DNA of 45,712 bases from Roseimaritima sediminicola (GTDB lineage: Bacteria; Planctomycetota; Planctomycetia; Pirellulales; Pirellulaceae). The translations under genes and the position numbers were made by a program. Positions 18,619 to 27,210 of this stretch are shown here, piece after piece. The notes below the pieces were generated by a model. It saw nothing but the letters and a program-made list of their open reading frames with translations. It did no database searches and had not been told where the DNA came from. Where the stretch lies: assembly GCF_009618275.1 (NCBI RefSeq), contig NZ_WIAD01000048.1, positions 1 to 45,712 on the forward strand, in the 5' to 3' direction. How positions within the stretch are numbered: position 1 is the stretch's first letter; each line of letters begins with the position of its first letter.

Positions 18619-20832
18619 TTAATCATTGGCGGTGACCTGCAAATTGTCCAAGTACAACTCGGCGTTCTTGGCGTTGCCGGTCAGCCCGGGGCTGCCGGTC
18701 AAATTCGGGGACTCATCGCGGGCGGTGATGGTCCACTCGTTGGGTTCGGGCTGGTCTTTGGGCCAGACCTTGCCCGAAAGCACGGCAACTTTCTTGCCAT
18801 CTTCTTCAACGATCTCGGCCCGCAGCTTCATGCGGTACCAAGTGTCTTCTTGCCAGGGATAGTCGATCGTGGAGGCCATCCGCAACTGCGTTGGCCAGGT
18901 ATAGATCTGCAATTCCTGGTTCTCGCCCTGCAGTTCCAGGGCGTAGCCGTGGGCCGAGACACCGATATCGGGCAGTTTGTTGTCCTGCCGCTGGCCGCGA
19001 GCGTCGACGGCGATGGTGTAATTGGCCAAATCGCTCGGTCCCATCCACGCCCGACTTCGGGCTCCCTTGGGAATGGTCGTGATCTTGACCAGGGCGGGCG
19101 AACCGTCGACGGTGCGAATCACGTGGCGGTAACGGGCCCCGATCCAGGTTTCCGGAGCGTCGTCGGCGTCGTCAAAATCGAAGGACCAGGGCAGCGGGGG
19201 GATCGATCGCAGGCGAGCGTCGCCTTGCAAGTCGCCCACCGACGCGGTGATTTTGACGGCGTGATGACTGTCGTCCTGCGGTGCGGTGTAGGTATTGCCG
19301 TCGAACGAACCGCCGCCGGTCGCTGTGAACTGGGCCGACTGGTCGCTTTCGATGCGTTGGCCCAGGGCATTGTACAAGCGAACCTCAAAGTCCACTTTGT
19401 CTCCGGGACCGATGGTCGATTCGGCGGGTACGATCTGGACCCAAGCGGCGTCCGGATTCTGCTCCACCGGCGTCGTTTCTCCCTCAGCCTGCCGGGGCTC
19501 GGCGGCCTCGGCGCCCGAGTTTGCGACGCAGTACATCGCCGATTGACCGGGGAAGTACAGGCGGCCGTTGGCGGCGATCGGCGAACCGTTGAAGGCTTCG
19601 TTGCGGATCCGGCCGCGGTTGAGCACTTCGACGCCATCCTCGGTGGGCTCGGCAATCGCCCAGCGACCGTTTTCGGTCAACACGTACAGTTTGCCGTCGG
19701 CCATCAACAAACTGGCCCACTGGCGGCTGTCGCCCAGGGTGACGCGTTCTTCGATGAATTCACCCGACTCGATATCGATGACGTACATCTTGCAGCGGTC
19801 GTCGATGATGTACAGCCGGCCGTCATGCGCGACCGGAGCACTGCGTCCGACCACCAAACCTTCGATCTTCCAAAGCTCTTTCGCCTGGGTCTGATCACCG
19901 CTGCCGGAAATCTCCAGGGCCACGACCGCGCCCATCGACGTTCCGCTGACGTTCTCTTCGCTGTGGCTGGCGATCACGGTGTTGCCGACCACCAGAGGCG
20001 TGGCGAACAGGCCGCGACGCGACAATTCGTAGTGCCACAGCGGTTTGCCGGTTTGCGGCTGGAACCCCCAGACCGAGCCGTCGCCGGCGCCGACGACCAA
20101 CTGCTGTTGGCCATCGATCGTGACCAGTGACGGCGCCGAATACGTGGTGTCCTCGGGCAGATCCCGCGTGCCGTTGAACCACACGATCGTTCCCGTGCGC
20201 TTGTCAAAGGCGATGAAGCGGTGGTTGGGTTTGGCGCGTTCGCCGTAATTAATAATGATCCCGCTGATGATCACCAGATCGTCGGCGATGATCGGGAAAT
20301 TCGTCCGTCCCCCGTAGGTGCTCAGCATACCGAACTGTTCGTGTAGCGGCAGGCTCCACACGGTTTCGCCGGTCTCGCCGTCGATGCACAGGAAGTAGTC
20401 GCAGACGCCCAGGGCGTAGACATATCCGGTTTCCGGGTCACAGACCACGCTGGACCACCCGACGCGGGTATCGGGCACGTCGCTGAGCCAGACGTTGAAG
20501 CGGTTCTCCCAGAGGATTTCGCCGGTTTCGGCATCGGCGCAGACGACTTTCTCGCCTTCGCGCTTGGTGCCCGGTTCGCTGCGCATGATGCTGTACAAGC
20601 GGCCGTTCATGACCGTGGGCGTGGTCCGGCTGGCCAACGCTTCGCTCTTCCACAGCAGGTTGCTGTCCTCGCCGCCCTTGGGATCCCAGTCGGCCGGAAG
20701 GTTGGTTTCAGGGCTGATGCCGTCGTACAGCGGGCCTCGCCAATAAGTCCAGTCGGCGGCCGAGACGGCGCTCATACCACACAGCACAGTCACGGCTGCA
20801 AGCACGAGTGATAGGAAACGGTGTTGTGTCAT
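18619..20832 (-). CDS. Secreted PQQ-like beta-propeller protein (BamB-like fold)
   Basis: A 737-residue exported protein. The N-terminus MTQHRFLSLVLAAVTVLCGM runs to a probable cleavage after SAVSAA. The mature part opens with DWTYWRGPLYDGISPETNLP, a common start for planctomycete propellers. Blade repeats include YALGVCDYFLCIDGETGETV, FIAFDKRTGTIVWFNG, GSVWGFQPQTGKPLWHYE and GRLYIIDDRCKMYVID. After about residue 465 the fold changes to a beta-sandwich-like C-terminal region with DWTY-independent motifs, ending in AELYLDNLQV, suggestive of a laminin-G/concanavalin-like module. I chose the ATG at 20832 because it gives the correct signal peptide. The gene lies between a cupin gene and the PQQ-like lipoprotein gene on one strand. 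Function unknown. Confidence 0.82.
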   Translation of the reverse strand: MTQHRFLSLVLAAVTVLCGMSAVSAADWTYWRGPLYDGISPETNLPADWDPKGGEDSNLLWKSEALASRTTPTVMNGRLYSIMRSEPGTKREGEKVVCADAETGEILWENRFNVWLSDVPDTRVGWSSVVCDPETGYVYALGVCDYFLCIDGETGETVWSLPLHEQFGMLSTYGGRTNFPIIADDLVIISGIIINYGERAKPNHRFIAFDKRTGTIVWFNGTRDLPEDTTYSAPSLVTIDGQQQLVVGAGDGSVWGFQPQTGKPLWHYELSRRGLFATPLVVGNTVIASHSEENVSGTSMGAVVALEISGSGDQTQAKELWKIEGLVVGRSAPVAHDGRLYIIDDRCKMYVIDIESGEFIEERVTLGDSRQWASLLMADGKLYVLTENGRWAIAEPTEDGVEVLNRGRIRNEAFNGSPIAANGRLYFPGQSAMYCVANSGAEAAEPRQAEGETTPVEQNPDAAWVQIVPAESTIGPGDKVDFEVRLYNALGQRIESDQSAQFTATGGGSFDGNTYTAPQDDSHHAVKITASVGDLQGDARLRSIPPLPWSFDFDDADDAPETWIGARYRHVIRTVDGSPALVKITTIPKGARSRAWMGPSDLANYTIAVDARGQRQDNKLPDIGVSAHGYALELQGENQELQIYTWPTQLRMASTIDYPWQEDTWYRMKLRAEIVEEDGKKVAVLSGKVWPKDQPEPNEWTITARDESPNLTGSPGLTGNAKNAELYLDNLQVTAND

Positions 20833-20908
20833 GGGCAAAGTTCGCTCGAACATGGTGGGAGAAAGGGACAGAAGGACTCGAGTTCAATCAGTCTGTGGGC
20901 GGGTTCCA

Positions 20909-21292
20909 TCAGTCTGTGGGCCCGCCGGGTGTGGGCCCGCCGAGGAATTCGTCTGCGGGATCGAATTTGGGCGTACAGAAGATAACGACTTCCATCTGCC
21001 CGACGGCTCGATGCGGAACGCCCGGGGGAATCAAGATGGCCATCCCTTGCCGGACCGGGTGCAGGGTCCCGTCCAGTTCGATCGCCGCATCGGATTCACA
21101 GCGAAGGATCACGTAGACCTCGGTTTGGCGGCGGTGAAAGTGGACCTGGGCGTTTTGATCAATGGAGGTCAGATGGACGGTGGCGGGGAAATCGGTTCGT
21201 TCGGCAAAGGCTCGGCGAGCCACTCCGCAGGGGCAAGGCAGGGGGGGCAGGGCTCGCAGATCGACCAGCTGGGCGGTGGGTTGCTGGTCCAT
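20909..21292 (-). CDS. Cupin-domain protein
   Basis: A 127-residue single-domain cupin. Motif 1 is VHFHRRQTEVYVILRCE, with metal-ligand-type His, His and Glu. Motif 2 is GMAILIPPGVPHRAVG, with the late His. A short Cys-containing N-terminal segment (PLPCPCGVARRAF) precedes the barrel. The tail GGPTPGGPTD is encoded by short direct repeats. Such proteins often bind sugars or small ligands, or act as isomerases or sensors; the specific role cannot be read here. It is the first gene of a minus-strand series, 76 bases ahead of the secreted propeller gene. Confidence 0.8.
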   Translation of the reverse strand: MDQQPTAQLVDLRALPPLPCPCGVARRAFAERTDFPATVHLTSIDQNAQVHFHRRQTEVYVILRCESDAAIELDGTLHPVRQGMAILIPPGVPHRAVGQMEVVIFCTPKFDPADEFLGGPTPGGPTD

Positions 21293-21345
21293 AGGTGGGT
21301 GGGAAGGGGTTAAAACGAAGCGATTACGGAAAGCTTGCCCCCTAT

Positions 21346-21351
21346 ATTATA
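21346..21351 (-). promoter_or_regulatory. Perfect TATAAT box upstream of the cupin gene
   Basis: On the minus strand the sequence reads GGTATAATATAGGG, a consensus -10 box about 54 bases before the cupin ATG. No convincing -35 lies 16-18 bases upstream, so this is a partial promoter call. Confidence 0.35.
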
Positions 21352-21671
21352 CCGATTCTGACGGTCCGGCTACGGACAACCCGAAAGTTGTCGTTTGAAT
21401 AAGCAAAAAGCTGGAAATCGCGCCATCTGGTAAAGCTTATCAAGCACTCAAAAATACGCCGGAAAGCTAACCGAGCGAGGGCTTTGGTCCGATACCCTAT
21501 GTTGTCGCTCGAACGAAGCGGATTGAATCCACTCACCATGGACCATCCCCCAACACCTTCGCTCGCACGACAAGACTTAGGGACCTCGCCATAGGATGGC
21601 GTTGTACCAACCAGTGATCCGAAACAACGGCGTCGCGATTTCGACGGCTACGGCCGCCGACTTCCAGCCCT

Positions 21672-21728
21672 TGCTAGCAGAGCGAAGTCAGCGGGCCGAA
21701 TGTCCGCATTCGGCTGGCAGGTGCTAGC
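21672..21728 (+). other. Potential structured leader or small RNA segment
   Basis: The 21293-21856 gap (564 bases) has no convincing gene. Within it an outer inverted repeat (GCTAGCA at 21673-21679 with TGCTAGC at 21721-21727) encloses a perfect inner hairpin: GCCGAATG at 21695-21702, loop TCCG, CATTCGGC at 21707-21714. This gives a two-tier fold about 130 bases upstream of the Cys-rich protein gene. It matches no riboswitch or tRNA that I recognise. It could be a 5' leader element, a small RNA or chance pairing. Confidence 0.35.
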
Positions 21729-21842
21729 GGTAACCGGGGTCTGATCGATGGCAACTTCGTCCACCGACCATATCCTTTTACCAGCTGGACGCTCCGCGGT
21801 TGCCAAGACACTGCATGAACTGACATTCACGCTTTTGCGTTT

Positions 21843-21856
21843 AGGAGACGATCTCC
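21843..21856 (+). promoter_or_regulatory. Shine-Dalgarno inside a hairpin abutting the start codon
   Basis: AGGAG (21843-21847) is a good ribosome-binding site nine bases before the ATG at 21857. GGAGA (21844-21848), loop CGA and TCTCC (21852-21856) form a small perfect stem that would mask the site and end exactly at the start codon. Confidence 0.5.
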
Positions 21857-22738
21857 ATGAAGCGGACCATTCTCGTTGCAACCCTGATGCTCGGCAGCTC
21901 GATCTGCTCGCAAAGCTTTGGGTTTGATTTGTTGGACCGGATGCTCGGTCTGAAGGGCTGTGGCAGCCACAGCTCGTGTTGCGAAGCTCCGGCTTGTGAC
22001 ACCGTTTGCGAACCGGCTTGCGGCTTGGAAACGGCTTGCGGCGACTGCTGCGAACCGGCTTGTGGTCTGGAATCGGCTTGCGGCGACTGCTGCGAACCGG
22101 CTTGCGGCCTGGAATCGGCTTGCGGCGACCACTGCTGCGAACCGGCCTGTGGCTTGGAATCGGCTTGCGGCGACTGCTGCGAACCGGCTTGCGGCCTGGA
22201 ATCGGCTTGCGGCAACCACTGCGGCGAACCGGCTTGCGGATGCGAGCCGAGCTACGGCTGCGACAGCCACTGCCACGGCAAAAAGAAGGGCTTGTTCGAC
22301 AAGCTGTTCGGCGGCCTGAAGTGCTGCGATAAGGGCTGCGACAGCGGCTGCTGCGAAGTCGCTTGCGAACCGGCTTGCGGTTGCGAAACCGCTTGCGGTG
22401 ACAACTACTGCGAACCGGCCTGCGGCTGCGAATCGCACTACGGTTGCGACAGCGGCTGCGACAGCGGCTGCCTGAGCAGCAAAGGCTGCGGACTGCTGGA
22501 CAAACTGTTCGGTGGCAAGAAGAAGCACGGCTGCTGCGACATGGGTTGCGACAGCGGATGCGGATGCGGAGCTCCGGCCTACGCCGCTCCCATCGCTCCG
22601 GCTCCCGCCCCGGTTTCGGCTCCGGCTCCGGCCGCCGAGCAAGCGGCTCCCGTCGCTCCGGCTCCGGTTGTCGACCCCAGTGCTAACCTGCACAGCAAGC
22701 GTCGCGTCATTCAGGCCAGTGCCCAATACGTTCGCTGA
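21857..22738 (+). CDS. Secreted Cys-rich repeat protein
   Basis: A 293-residue exported protein with about 50 Cys. A signal peptide (MKRTILVATLMLGSSICSQS, cleaved near FG) is followed by tandem 14-residue units of the type CCEPACGLESACGD (about 45-130), more degenerate CEPACGCE and GCDSGCDSGC units to about 240, and a Pro/Ala-rich linker. The C-terminal tail is basic (SKRRVIQASAQYVR). Three similar amphipathic motifs punctuate the Cys arrays: FDLLDRMLGLKGCG, GLFDKLFGGLKCC and GLLDKLFGGKKKHGCC. Such spacing suggests disulfide cross-linking or metal binding, possibly in the protein-rich planctomycete envelope; this is inference. The gene has a strong Shine-Dalgarno and is followed by the best intrinsic terminator in the window, which points to a highly expressed single-gene unit. 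No named family was recognised. Confidence 0.85.
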   Translation: MKRTILVATLMLGSSICSQSFGFDLLDRMLGLKGCGSHSSCCEAPACDTVCEPACGLETACGDCCEPACGLESACGDCCEPACGLESACGDHCCEPACGLESACGDCCEPACGLESACGNHCGEPACGCEPSYGCDSHCHGKKKGLFDKLFGGLKCCDKGCDSGCCEVACEPACGCETACGDNYCEPACGCESHYGCDSGCDSGCLSSKGCGLLDKLFGGKKKHGCCDMGCDSGCGCGAPAYAAPIAPAPAPVSAPAPAAEQAAPVAPAPVVDPSANLHSKRRVIQASAQYVR

Positions 22739-22780
22739 ATAAGCGAAACGAGGGCTCTGTAACCTCTAGACGTGACCCCA

Positions 22781-22825
22781 AAAGCGGCCCGCTCGGTGTA
22801 TAACCAGAGCGGGCCGCTTTTTTTT
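22781..22825 (+). terminator. Rho-independent terminator of the Cys-rich protein gene
   Basis: AAAGCGGCCCGCTC (22781-22794) pairs perfectly with GAGCGGGCCGCTTT (22807-22820) across a 12-base loop and runs straight into an eight-T tract. It lies 43 bases after the stop codon. Confidence 0.92.
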
Positions 22826-22845
22826 GTGCGCCGATCGTGAACACA

Positions 22846-22863
22846 GTAGCTCGGCCGAGCTAC
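22846..22863. repeat. GTAG-headed perfect palindrome
   Basis: GTAGCTCGGCCGAGCTAC is an 18-base perfect palindrome between the terminator and arsM. It shares its GTAGCTCGGC head with the hairpin at 45577-45600, so it is probably a minimal REP-like element; an operator for arsM is the alternative. Confidence 0.5.
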
Positions 22864-22906
22864 GATTCTTTTTGCCGCTTCCGCTCGCCTACGGAGCTCT
22901 CCCGTC

Positions 22907-23857
22907 ATGTCGGATTCGCCCACTCCCATCGTCCGAGAGTCCTACGGCCGCACCGCCCAGAGCGGTTTGTCGAGCGACGACCCCGGCGTGCACCGCGTGG
23001 CCCAAGCGTTTGGATACTCGGCCGAAGAACTGGCCGCCATTCCGGCCGAAGCCAACATGGGATTGTCCTGCGGCAACCCGTTGGCCACGGCCAATCTCCG
23101 CGCCGGCGAGACGGTCGTCGACCTGGGCAGCGGCGGAGGCCTGGACGTGTTTCTCGCCGCCCGCAAGGTCGGCCCCTCGGGACGCGCGATCGGCATCGAC
23201 ATGACGCCGGAAATGATCGAATTGGCCCGCCGCAACGCCGCCAAAGGCTACGCCGGCCAAGCCTACGAGAACGTCCAGTTCCTGCTGGGCCGGATCGACC
23301 AAATCCCGCTGCCCGACGCCAGCGCCGATGTGATCATCTCCAACTGTGTGATCAATCTGGCCGAAGACAAAGAAGCGGTCTTTGCGGAGATGTTCCGGAT
23401 TCTTAAACCCGGCGGCCGCGTCGCCGTATCGGACATCGCCCTGAAACAAGCGCTGCCCAGCGAGCTGGCCGAAAGCATCGCCGCGCACGTGGGCTGTATC
23501 GCCGGAGCGATCTCGCCGCAGGACTTCCAGCGAGGCCTCAGCGGAGCAGGCTTTGCCGACATCGCCATCGTCGACACCGGCGCCGATCTGAACAGCTACG
23601 CCCTGGCCGACGGGCAAGCCGGTTGCTGCACGCCGTCCGACATGTCCTCCGGGGCGAGCGACGAATCTGCTGGCGGCCTGCCGGTCGCCGGTTGTTGTTC
23701 ATCGCCGCCGGAAGGTTCGCCGGCCAAGGATGGCGAATCGTCGCCGCCGGGCCTGCACCGTCAGCTGGCCGATCTGCTTCGCCGCTACGACGTCAACGCG
23801 CATGCCGCGGCGGTACGCGTATTCGCGCTGAAACCGACCGCTGGACCCAAATCCTGA
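22907..23857 (+). CDS. arsM: Arsenite S-adenosylmethionine methyltransferase
   Basis: A 316-residue cytoplasmic methyltransferase that would methylate As(III) to volatile or less retained species. The SAM-binding motif I is [15 protein letters not shown], with motif [16 protein letters not shown]. The three As-binding cysteines of the family are visible: Cys55 (MGLSCGNP), Cys147 ([11 protein letters not shown]) and Cys197 (AHVGCIAGA). The C-terminal part carries two more CC pairs (AGCCTP, AGCCSS) in a flexible Ser/Gly/Pro-rich segment, as in several ArsM proteins, and a final helical region. No arsR, arsC or arsenite pump is adjacent, so it appears to be a stand-alone gene. The start [14 protein letters not shown] is typical. 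Confidence 0.92.
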   Translation: MSDSPTPIVRESYGRTAQSGLSSDDPGVHRVAQAFGYSAEELAAIPAEANMGLSCGNPLATANLRAGETVVDLGSGGGLDVFLAARKVGPSGRAIGIDMTPEMIELARRNAAKGYAGQAYENVQFLLGRIDQIPLPDASADVIISNCVINLAEDKEAVFAEMFRILKPGGRVAVSDIALKQALPSELAESIAAHVGCIAGAISPQDFQRGLSGAGFADIAIVDTGADLNSYALADGQAGCCTPSDMSSGASDESAGGLPVAGCCSSPPEGSPAKDGESSPPGLHRQLADLLRRYDVNAHAAAVRVFALKPTAGPKS

Positions 23858-24008
23858 TTTTTCGGCCCATAAAGATTGCACCACCCCCCCACGAGGAGCT
23901 AAATTCTGGGATTGCGGTCCGCCGCGAAAGTTTGCGAGAAGGCGATGGTTCGATCACTTTTTCGCAGTTGCGACCTTTGCCGGTCCCTAACGAAAACGGT
24001 CCAAGATC

Positions 24009-25865
24009 ATGTGCGGTATCGTTGGATATGTTGGCCCCAAGACGGCAGGCACGTTCCTGATCGATGGCCTGCGGCGACTGGAATATCGCGGCTACGATAG
24101 TTCGGGAATCGCCGTGCTGGGCGACGACGGCGTGGCCCTGCATCGTGCGGTCGGCCGCATCGACAACTTGGTCAGCGTGATCGGGAGCCAATCGCCGAGC
24201 GGTTCGCTGGGCATCGGCCACACGCGTTGGGCCACGCACGGTCCGCCCACCGAAGGCAACGCCCATCCGCACCGCGGCGGCAACGGCGAAGTGGTACTGG
24301 TGCACAACGGGGTGATTGAAAACTTTCAACCGCTCCGCGAAGAACTGGTCGCCAAGGGCTATGCCTTTCAGTCTTCGACCGACAGCGAAGTCATCGCGCA
24401 CCTGATCGCCGACGCGCTGGCGACCAGCCCTCGAGATTCTGAAGACGCCGAGCAGCGTTACGTCGATGCGGTCCAGCAAACGGCCAACCGTCTCCGCGGC
24501 ACCTACGGCTTGGCGGTCCTGTTTGCCGACTGCCCCGAGATGCTGATCGCCGCCCGCTTTGGCAGCCCCCTGGTCGTGGGCGTGGGCCGGGGCGAACACT
24601 TCATCGCCTCGGACGCTTCGCCTCTGGCCGGGCACACCGACCGCATCGTGTACTTGGCCGACCATCAACTGGCCATCCTACGGCCGGGCAGTTTGACGGT
24701 CCTGCACCGCGACAACGGCAAGATCAGTCCCGACGTCCAGATGCTGGAAACCGAAACCGAACAGGTCAGCCTGGACGGCTACGACCACTACATGTTGAAA
24801 GAGATCTACGAACAGCCCGACGCGATTCGCAACGCCATGCGGGGCCGGCTGGACGACCAGAACGCGACGGCCCTGTTTGGCGGTTTGAATCTGACGCCCC
24901 AGCAACTGCGCAGCGTCGACCGCATCATCCTGACCGGCTGTGGCACCAGCTGGCACTCGGCCCTGGTCGGCGAATACCTGTTGGAGGAGTTCGCGCGGAT
25001 TCCGGTGGAGGTGGAGTACGCCAGCGAACTGCGGTACCGCAACCCGCCGATCGAACCGGGCACGCTGGTCTTCGGCATCACGCAAAGCGGCGAGACGGCC
25101 GACACGCTGGCCGCCCTGGTGGAAACCAAACGCAAGGGTCACCGCACGCTGGCGATCAACAACGTCGTGGGCAGCTCGATCGCGCAGGCGGCCGACGGCG
25201 GGGTGTACCTGCATGCCGGACCGGAGATCGGCGTGGCCAGCACCAAGGCCTACACCTCGCAGTGCTGCACGCTGGCGATGCTGGCCCTGTATTTCGGCCG
25301 CTTGCGACACCTCAGTTACGAAGCCGGCAAGAGCTATATCGAGAACCTGCGGCGGCTGCCCGCCGCGGTCGAACAAGCCCTTTCCTGCGATGCTCTGGTG
25401 CGAGGCATCGCCGAAAAGTACCAATCGGTCAACACGTTCTTGTACCTGGGTCGGCAGTACAACTTTCCGACCGCCCTGGAAGGGGCGCTGAAGCTGAAAG
25501 AGATCAGCTACATCCACGCCGAAGGTTATCCGGCGGCGGAGATGAAACACGGCCCGATTGCTCTGGTCGACCAGCACACGCCCAGTGTATTCATCGTGCC
25601 TCGCGGGACGACTTACGAGAAAGTGCTGGCGAACATGGAAGAGGTGAAGGCACGCGGGGGCCCGATCATCGCGATCGCCTGCCAGGCCGACCCGGCCATC
25701 GACTCGCTGGCCGATGACGTCGTTCACGTGCCGGCGATCCCGGAGTTCCTGCAGCCGATCGTCAGCGTGATTCCGCTGCAACTGTTGGCCTACCACGTGG
25801 CCTTGATGCGCGGTTGTGACGTCGACAAACCCCGTAACTTAGCAAAAAGTGTCACCGTCGAGTAG
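24009..25865 (+). CDS. glmS: Glutamine-fructose-6-phosphate aminotransferase (isomerising)
   Basis: A 618-residue cytoplasmic enzyme that makes glucosamine 6-phosphate, the entry to UDP-GlcNAc. The glutaminase domain begins MCGIVGYVGPKTAGTFLIDG, Cys2 being the nucleophile after Met removal, followed by LEYRGYDSSGIAV, HTRWATHG and HNGVIENF. Two SIS isomerase domains follow, with GCGTSWHSALVGEYLLEEFA, GITQSGETADTLAAL, GRQYNFPTALEGALKLKEIS and GYPAAEMKHGPIALVD. The C-terminus LAKSVTVE is invariant in the family. No glmS ribozyme-like sequence was recognised in the 151-base upstream gap. GlmM, the next pathway enzyme, is at 42507-43862. Confidence 0.97.
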   Translation: MCGIVGYVGPKTAGTFLIDGLRRLEYRGYDSSGIAVLGDDGVALHRAVGRIDNLVSVIGSQSPSGSLGIGHTRWATHGPPTEGNAHPHRGGNGEVVLVHNGVIENFQPLREELVAKGYAFQSSTDSEVIAHLIADALATSPRDSEDAEQRYVDAVQQTANRLRGTYGLAVLFADCPEMLIAARFGSPLVVGVGRGEHFIASDASPLAGHTDRIVYLADHQLAILRPGSLTVLHRDNGKISPDVQMLETETEQVSLDGYDHYMLKEIYEQPDAIRNAMRGRLDDQNATALFGGLNLTPQQLRSVDRIILTGCGTSWHSALVGEYLLEEFARIPVEVEYASELRYRNPPIEPGTLVFGITQSGETADTLAALVETKRKGHRTLAINNVVGSSIAQAADGGVYLHAGPEIGVASTKAYTSQCCTLAMLALYFGRLRHLSYEAGKSYIENLRRLPAAVEQALSCDALVRGIAEKYQSVNTFLYLGRQYNFPTALEGALKLKEISYIHAEGYPAAEMKHGPIALVDQHTPSVFIVPRGTTYEKVLANMEEVKARGGPIIAIACQADPAIDSLADDVVHVPAIPEFLQPIVSVIPLQLLAYHVALMRGCDVDKPRNLAKSVTVE

Positions 25866-25930
25866 CGTCGGTTGACGGACCAATTAACCTGAAGTACCTA
25901 TTCCTGATCCCATCCGTGGAGGTTCTAAAA

Positions 25931-26122
25931 ATGAAGACGACCGGCCTGAGCTACAACTCGCGCAAAGCCCTGACCGTGCACATTGGTGAACAGGCGGGAA
26001 CCGAGATCGCCAATTTGATCCAGCGGATGGCGACGGAAATCGATGAACTGCGGCGCACCAAAGTCAGCGTCACGCGGATCGTCCCCAACCAGAATCGCTC
26101 CTTTGCTGACGAACCAGCCTAA
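25931..26122 (+). CDS. Small hypothetical protein (63 aa)
   Basis: A short protein, MKTTGLSYNSRKALTVHIGE onward, with a central amphipathic helix (about 22-42, QAGTEIANLIQRMATEIDEL) and a short strand (VSVTRIVP). There is no signal peptide or membrane segment. A clear Shine-Dalgarno GGAGG (25918-25922) sits eight bases before the ATG, supporting translation. It lies 65 bases after glmS and 12 bases before the sugar epimerase gene. I do not recognise a family. Confidence 0.7.
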   Translation: MKTTGLSYNSRKALTVHIGEQAGTEIANLIQRMATEIDELRRTKVSVTRIVPNQNRSFADEPA

Positions 26123-26134
26123 CCCAACTCGACT

Positions 26135-27145
26135 ATGACGACTTACTTAGTAACCGGTGCGGCCGGGTTTATCGGATCCAGTCTCTCACGGTTGCTGCTC
26201 GACAAATCGATTCAGGTTGTCGGCCTCGACAACCTGAATGACTACTACAGTGTCCAACTGAAAAAAGATCGTCTGGCGCGGCTGCAGCAGCGCGACGGAT
26301 TTCGCTTTGTCCAGGCCGATCTGGCCGATCGCCCGGCGATGACGCGACTGTTCGAAGAACACCGCTTCGACCGCGTGGTCCACCTGGCCGCCCAGGCCGG
26401 CGTGCGGTACTCGCTGACGCACCCCCACGCCTACACCGAATCGAACATCGAGGGCTTTCTGAACATCCTCGAAGGCTGTCGCCACAGCCAGGTGCCGCAC
26501 CTGACCTACGCCAGCAGCAGCAGCGTCTACGGGGCCAACACCGAGATGCCGTTCTCGGTCCACCACAACGTGGACCATCCGGTCAGCCTCTACGCGGCGA
26601 CCAAGAAAGCCAACGAATTGATGGCCCACACCTACAGCCACCTGTACGGACTGCCGACGACCGGACTGCGGTTCTTTACCGTCTACGGTCCCTGGGGCCG
26701 GCCCGACATGGCCCTGTTTTTGTTCACCAAAGCCATCCTCGCCGGCCAGCCCATCGATGTCTTCAACCGCGGCGAAATGCGCCGCGACTTCACCTACATC
26801 GACGACATCGTCCAGGGCGTGTTCCGCACCGCCGAGCAGATCGCCGAGCCCAATGAGCAGTGGTCCGGGGCCAGCCCGGATCCGGCCTCCAGTAAGGCTC
26901 CGTACCGGATCTACAACATCGGCAACAACCAACCGGTCCAGCTGAACCACTTTATCGACGTCATCGAAAAAGCGATCGGCAAACCGGCCAAGCGGAATCT
27001 GATGCCCATGCAGCCCGGGGACGTGCCGGCCACCTACGCCGATATCGACAGCCTCGAAGCGGCCGTGGGCTTTCGCCCCCAGACCAGCATCGAAGAGGGC
27101 ATCGAGCGATTCGTCCAGTGGTACCGCGAGTACTACGGCGTCTGA
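26135..27145 (+). CDS. NAD-dependent sugar epimerase, UDP-glucuronate 4-epimerase-like
   Basis: A 336-residue short-chain dehydrogenase of the extended type. The Rossmann motif [10 protein letters not shown] lies at about 8-17 and is followed by [20 protein letters not shown], a hallmark of UDP-glucuronate 4-epimerases. The catalytic set is Ser (YASSSSVYG), Tyr and Lys (YAATKKANE). [19 protein letters not shown] and the C-terminal VQWYREYYG also fit that group. The product would feed galacturonate-containing surface polysaccharides. Related UDP-glucose epimerases or dehydratases cannot be fully excluded. It follows glmS and the 63-aa gene on the same strand, consistent with nucleotide-sugar supply. 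Confidence 0.88.
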   Translation: MTTYLVTGAAGFIGSSLSRLLLDKSIQVVGLDNLNDYYSVQLKKDRLARLQQRDGFRFVQADLADRPAMTRLFEEHRFDRVVHLAAQAGVRYSLTHPHAYTESNIEGFLNILEGCRHSQVPHLTYASSSSVYGANTEMPFSVHHNVDHPVSLYAATKKANELMAHTYSHLYGLPTTGLRFFTVYGPWGRPDMALFLFTKAILAGQPIDVFNRGEMRRDFTYIDDIVQGVFRTAEQIAEPNEQWSGASPDPASSKAPYRIYNIGNNQPVQLNHFIDVIEKAIGKPAKRNLMPMQPGDVPATYADIDSLEAAVGFRPQTSIEEGIERFVQWYREYYGV

Positions 27146-27210
27146 GCGGCAACGCCGATTAAACCCTCCCACCGGGCATTGGTGTCAACACACGTCGGCG
27201 TTCAAGATAC

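Noticed and set aside
17203-20130. Very long plus-strand open frame opposite the two propeller genes
   Set aside because: It is antisense to two genes with clear signal peptides and blade motifs. Its sequence is the low-complexity Gly/Arg/Phe type expected from the reverse strand of high-GC codons.
21672-21728. tRNA gene
   Set aside because: The stem sizes and absence of a TTCGA arm and of an anticodon-stem layout do not fit a tRNA.
21827-22726. 299-aa minus-strand frame opposite the Cys-rich gene
   Set aside because: Composition (Ala/Ser/Arg repeats) mirrors the plus-strand Cys repeats. The plus strand has the signal peptide, ribosome-binding site and terminator.
22846-22863. Operator for an ArsR-type regulator of arsM
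   Set aside because: No arsR is present, and the head is shared with the unrelated hairpin at 45577, so a repeat element is the simpler reading.
23858-24008. glmS ribozyme or riboswitch
   Set aside because: The 151-base gap shows none of the ribozyme core that I know and is short for it.
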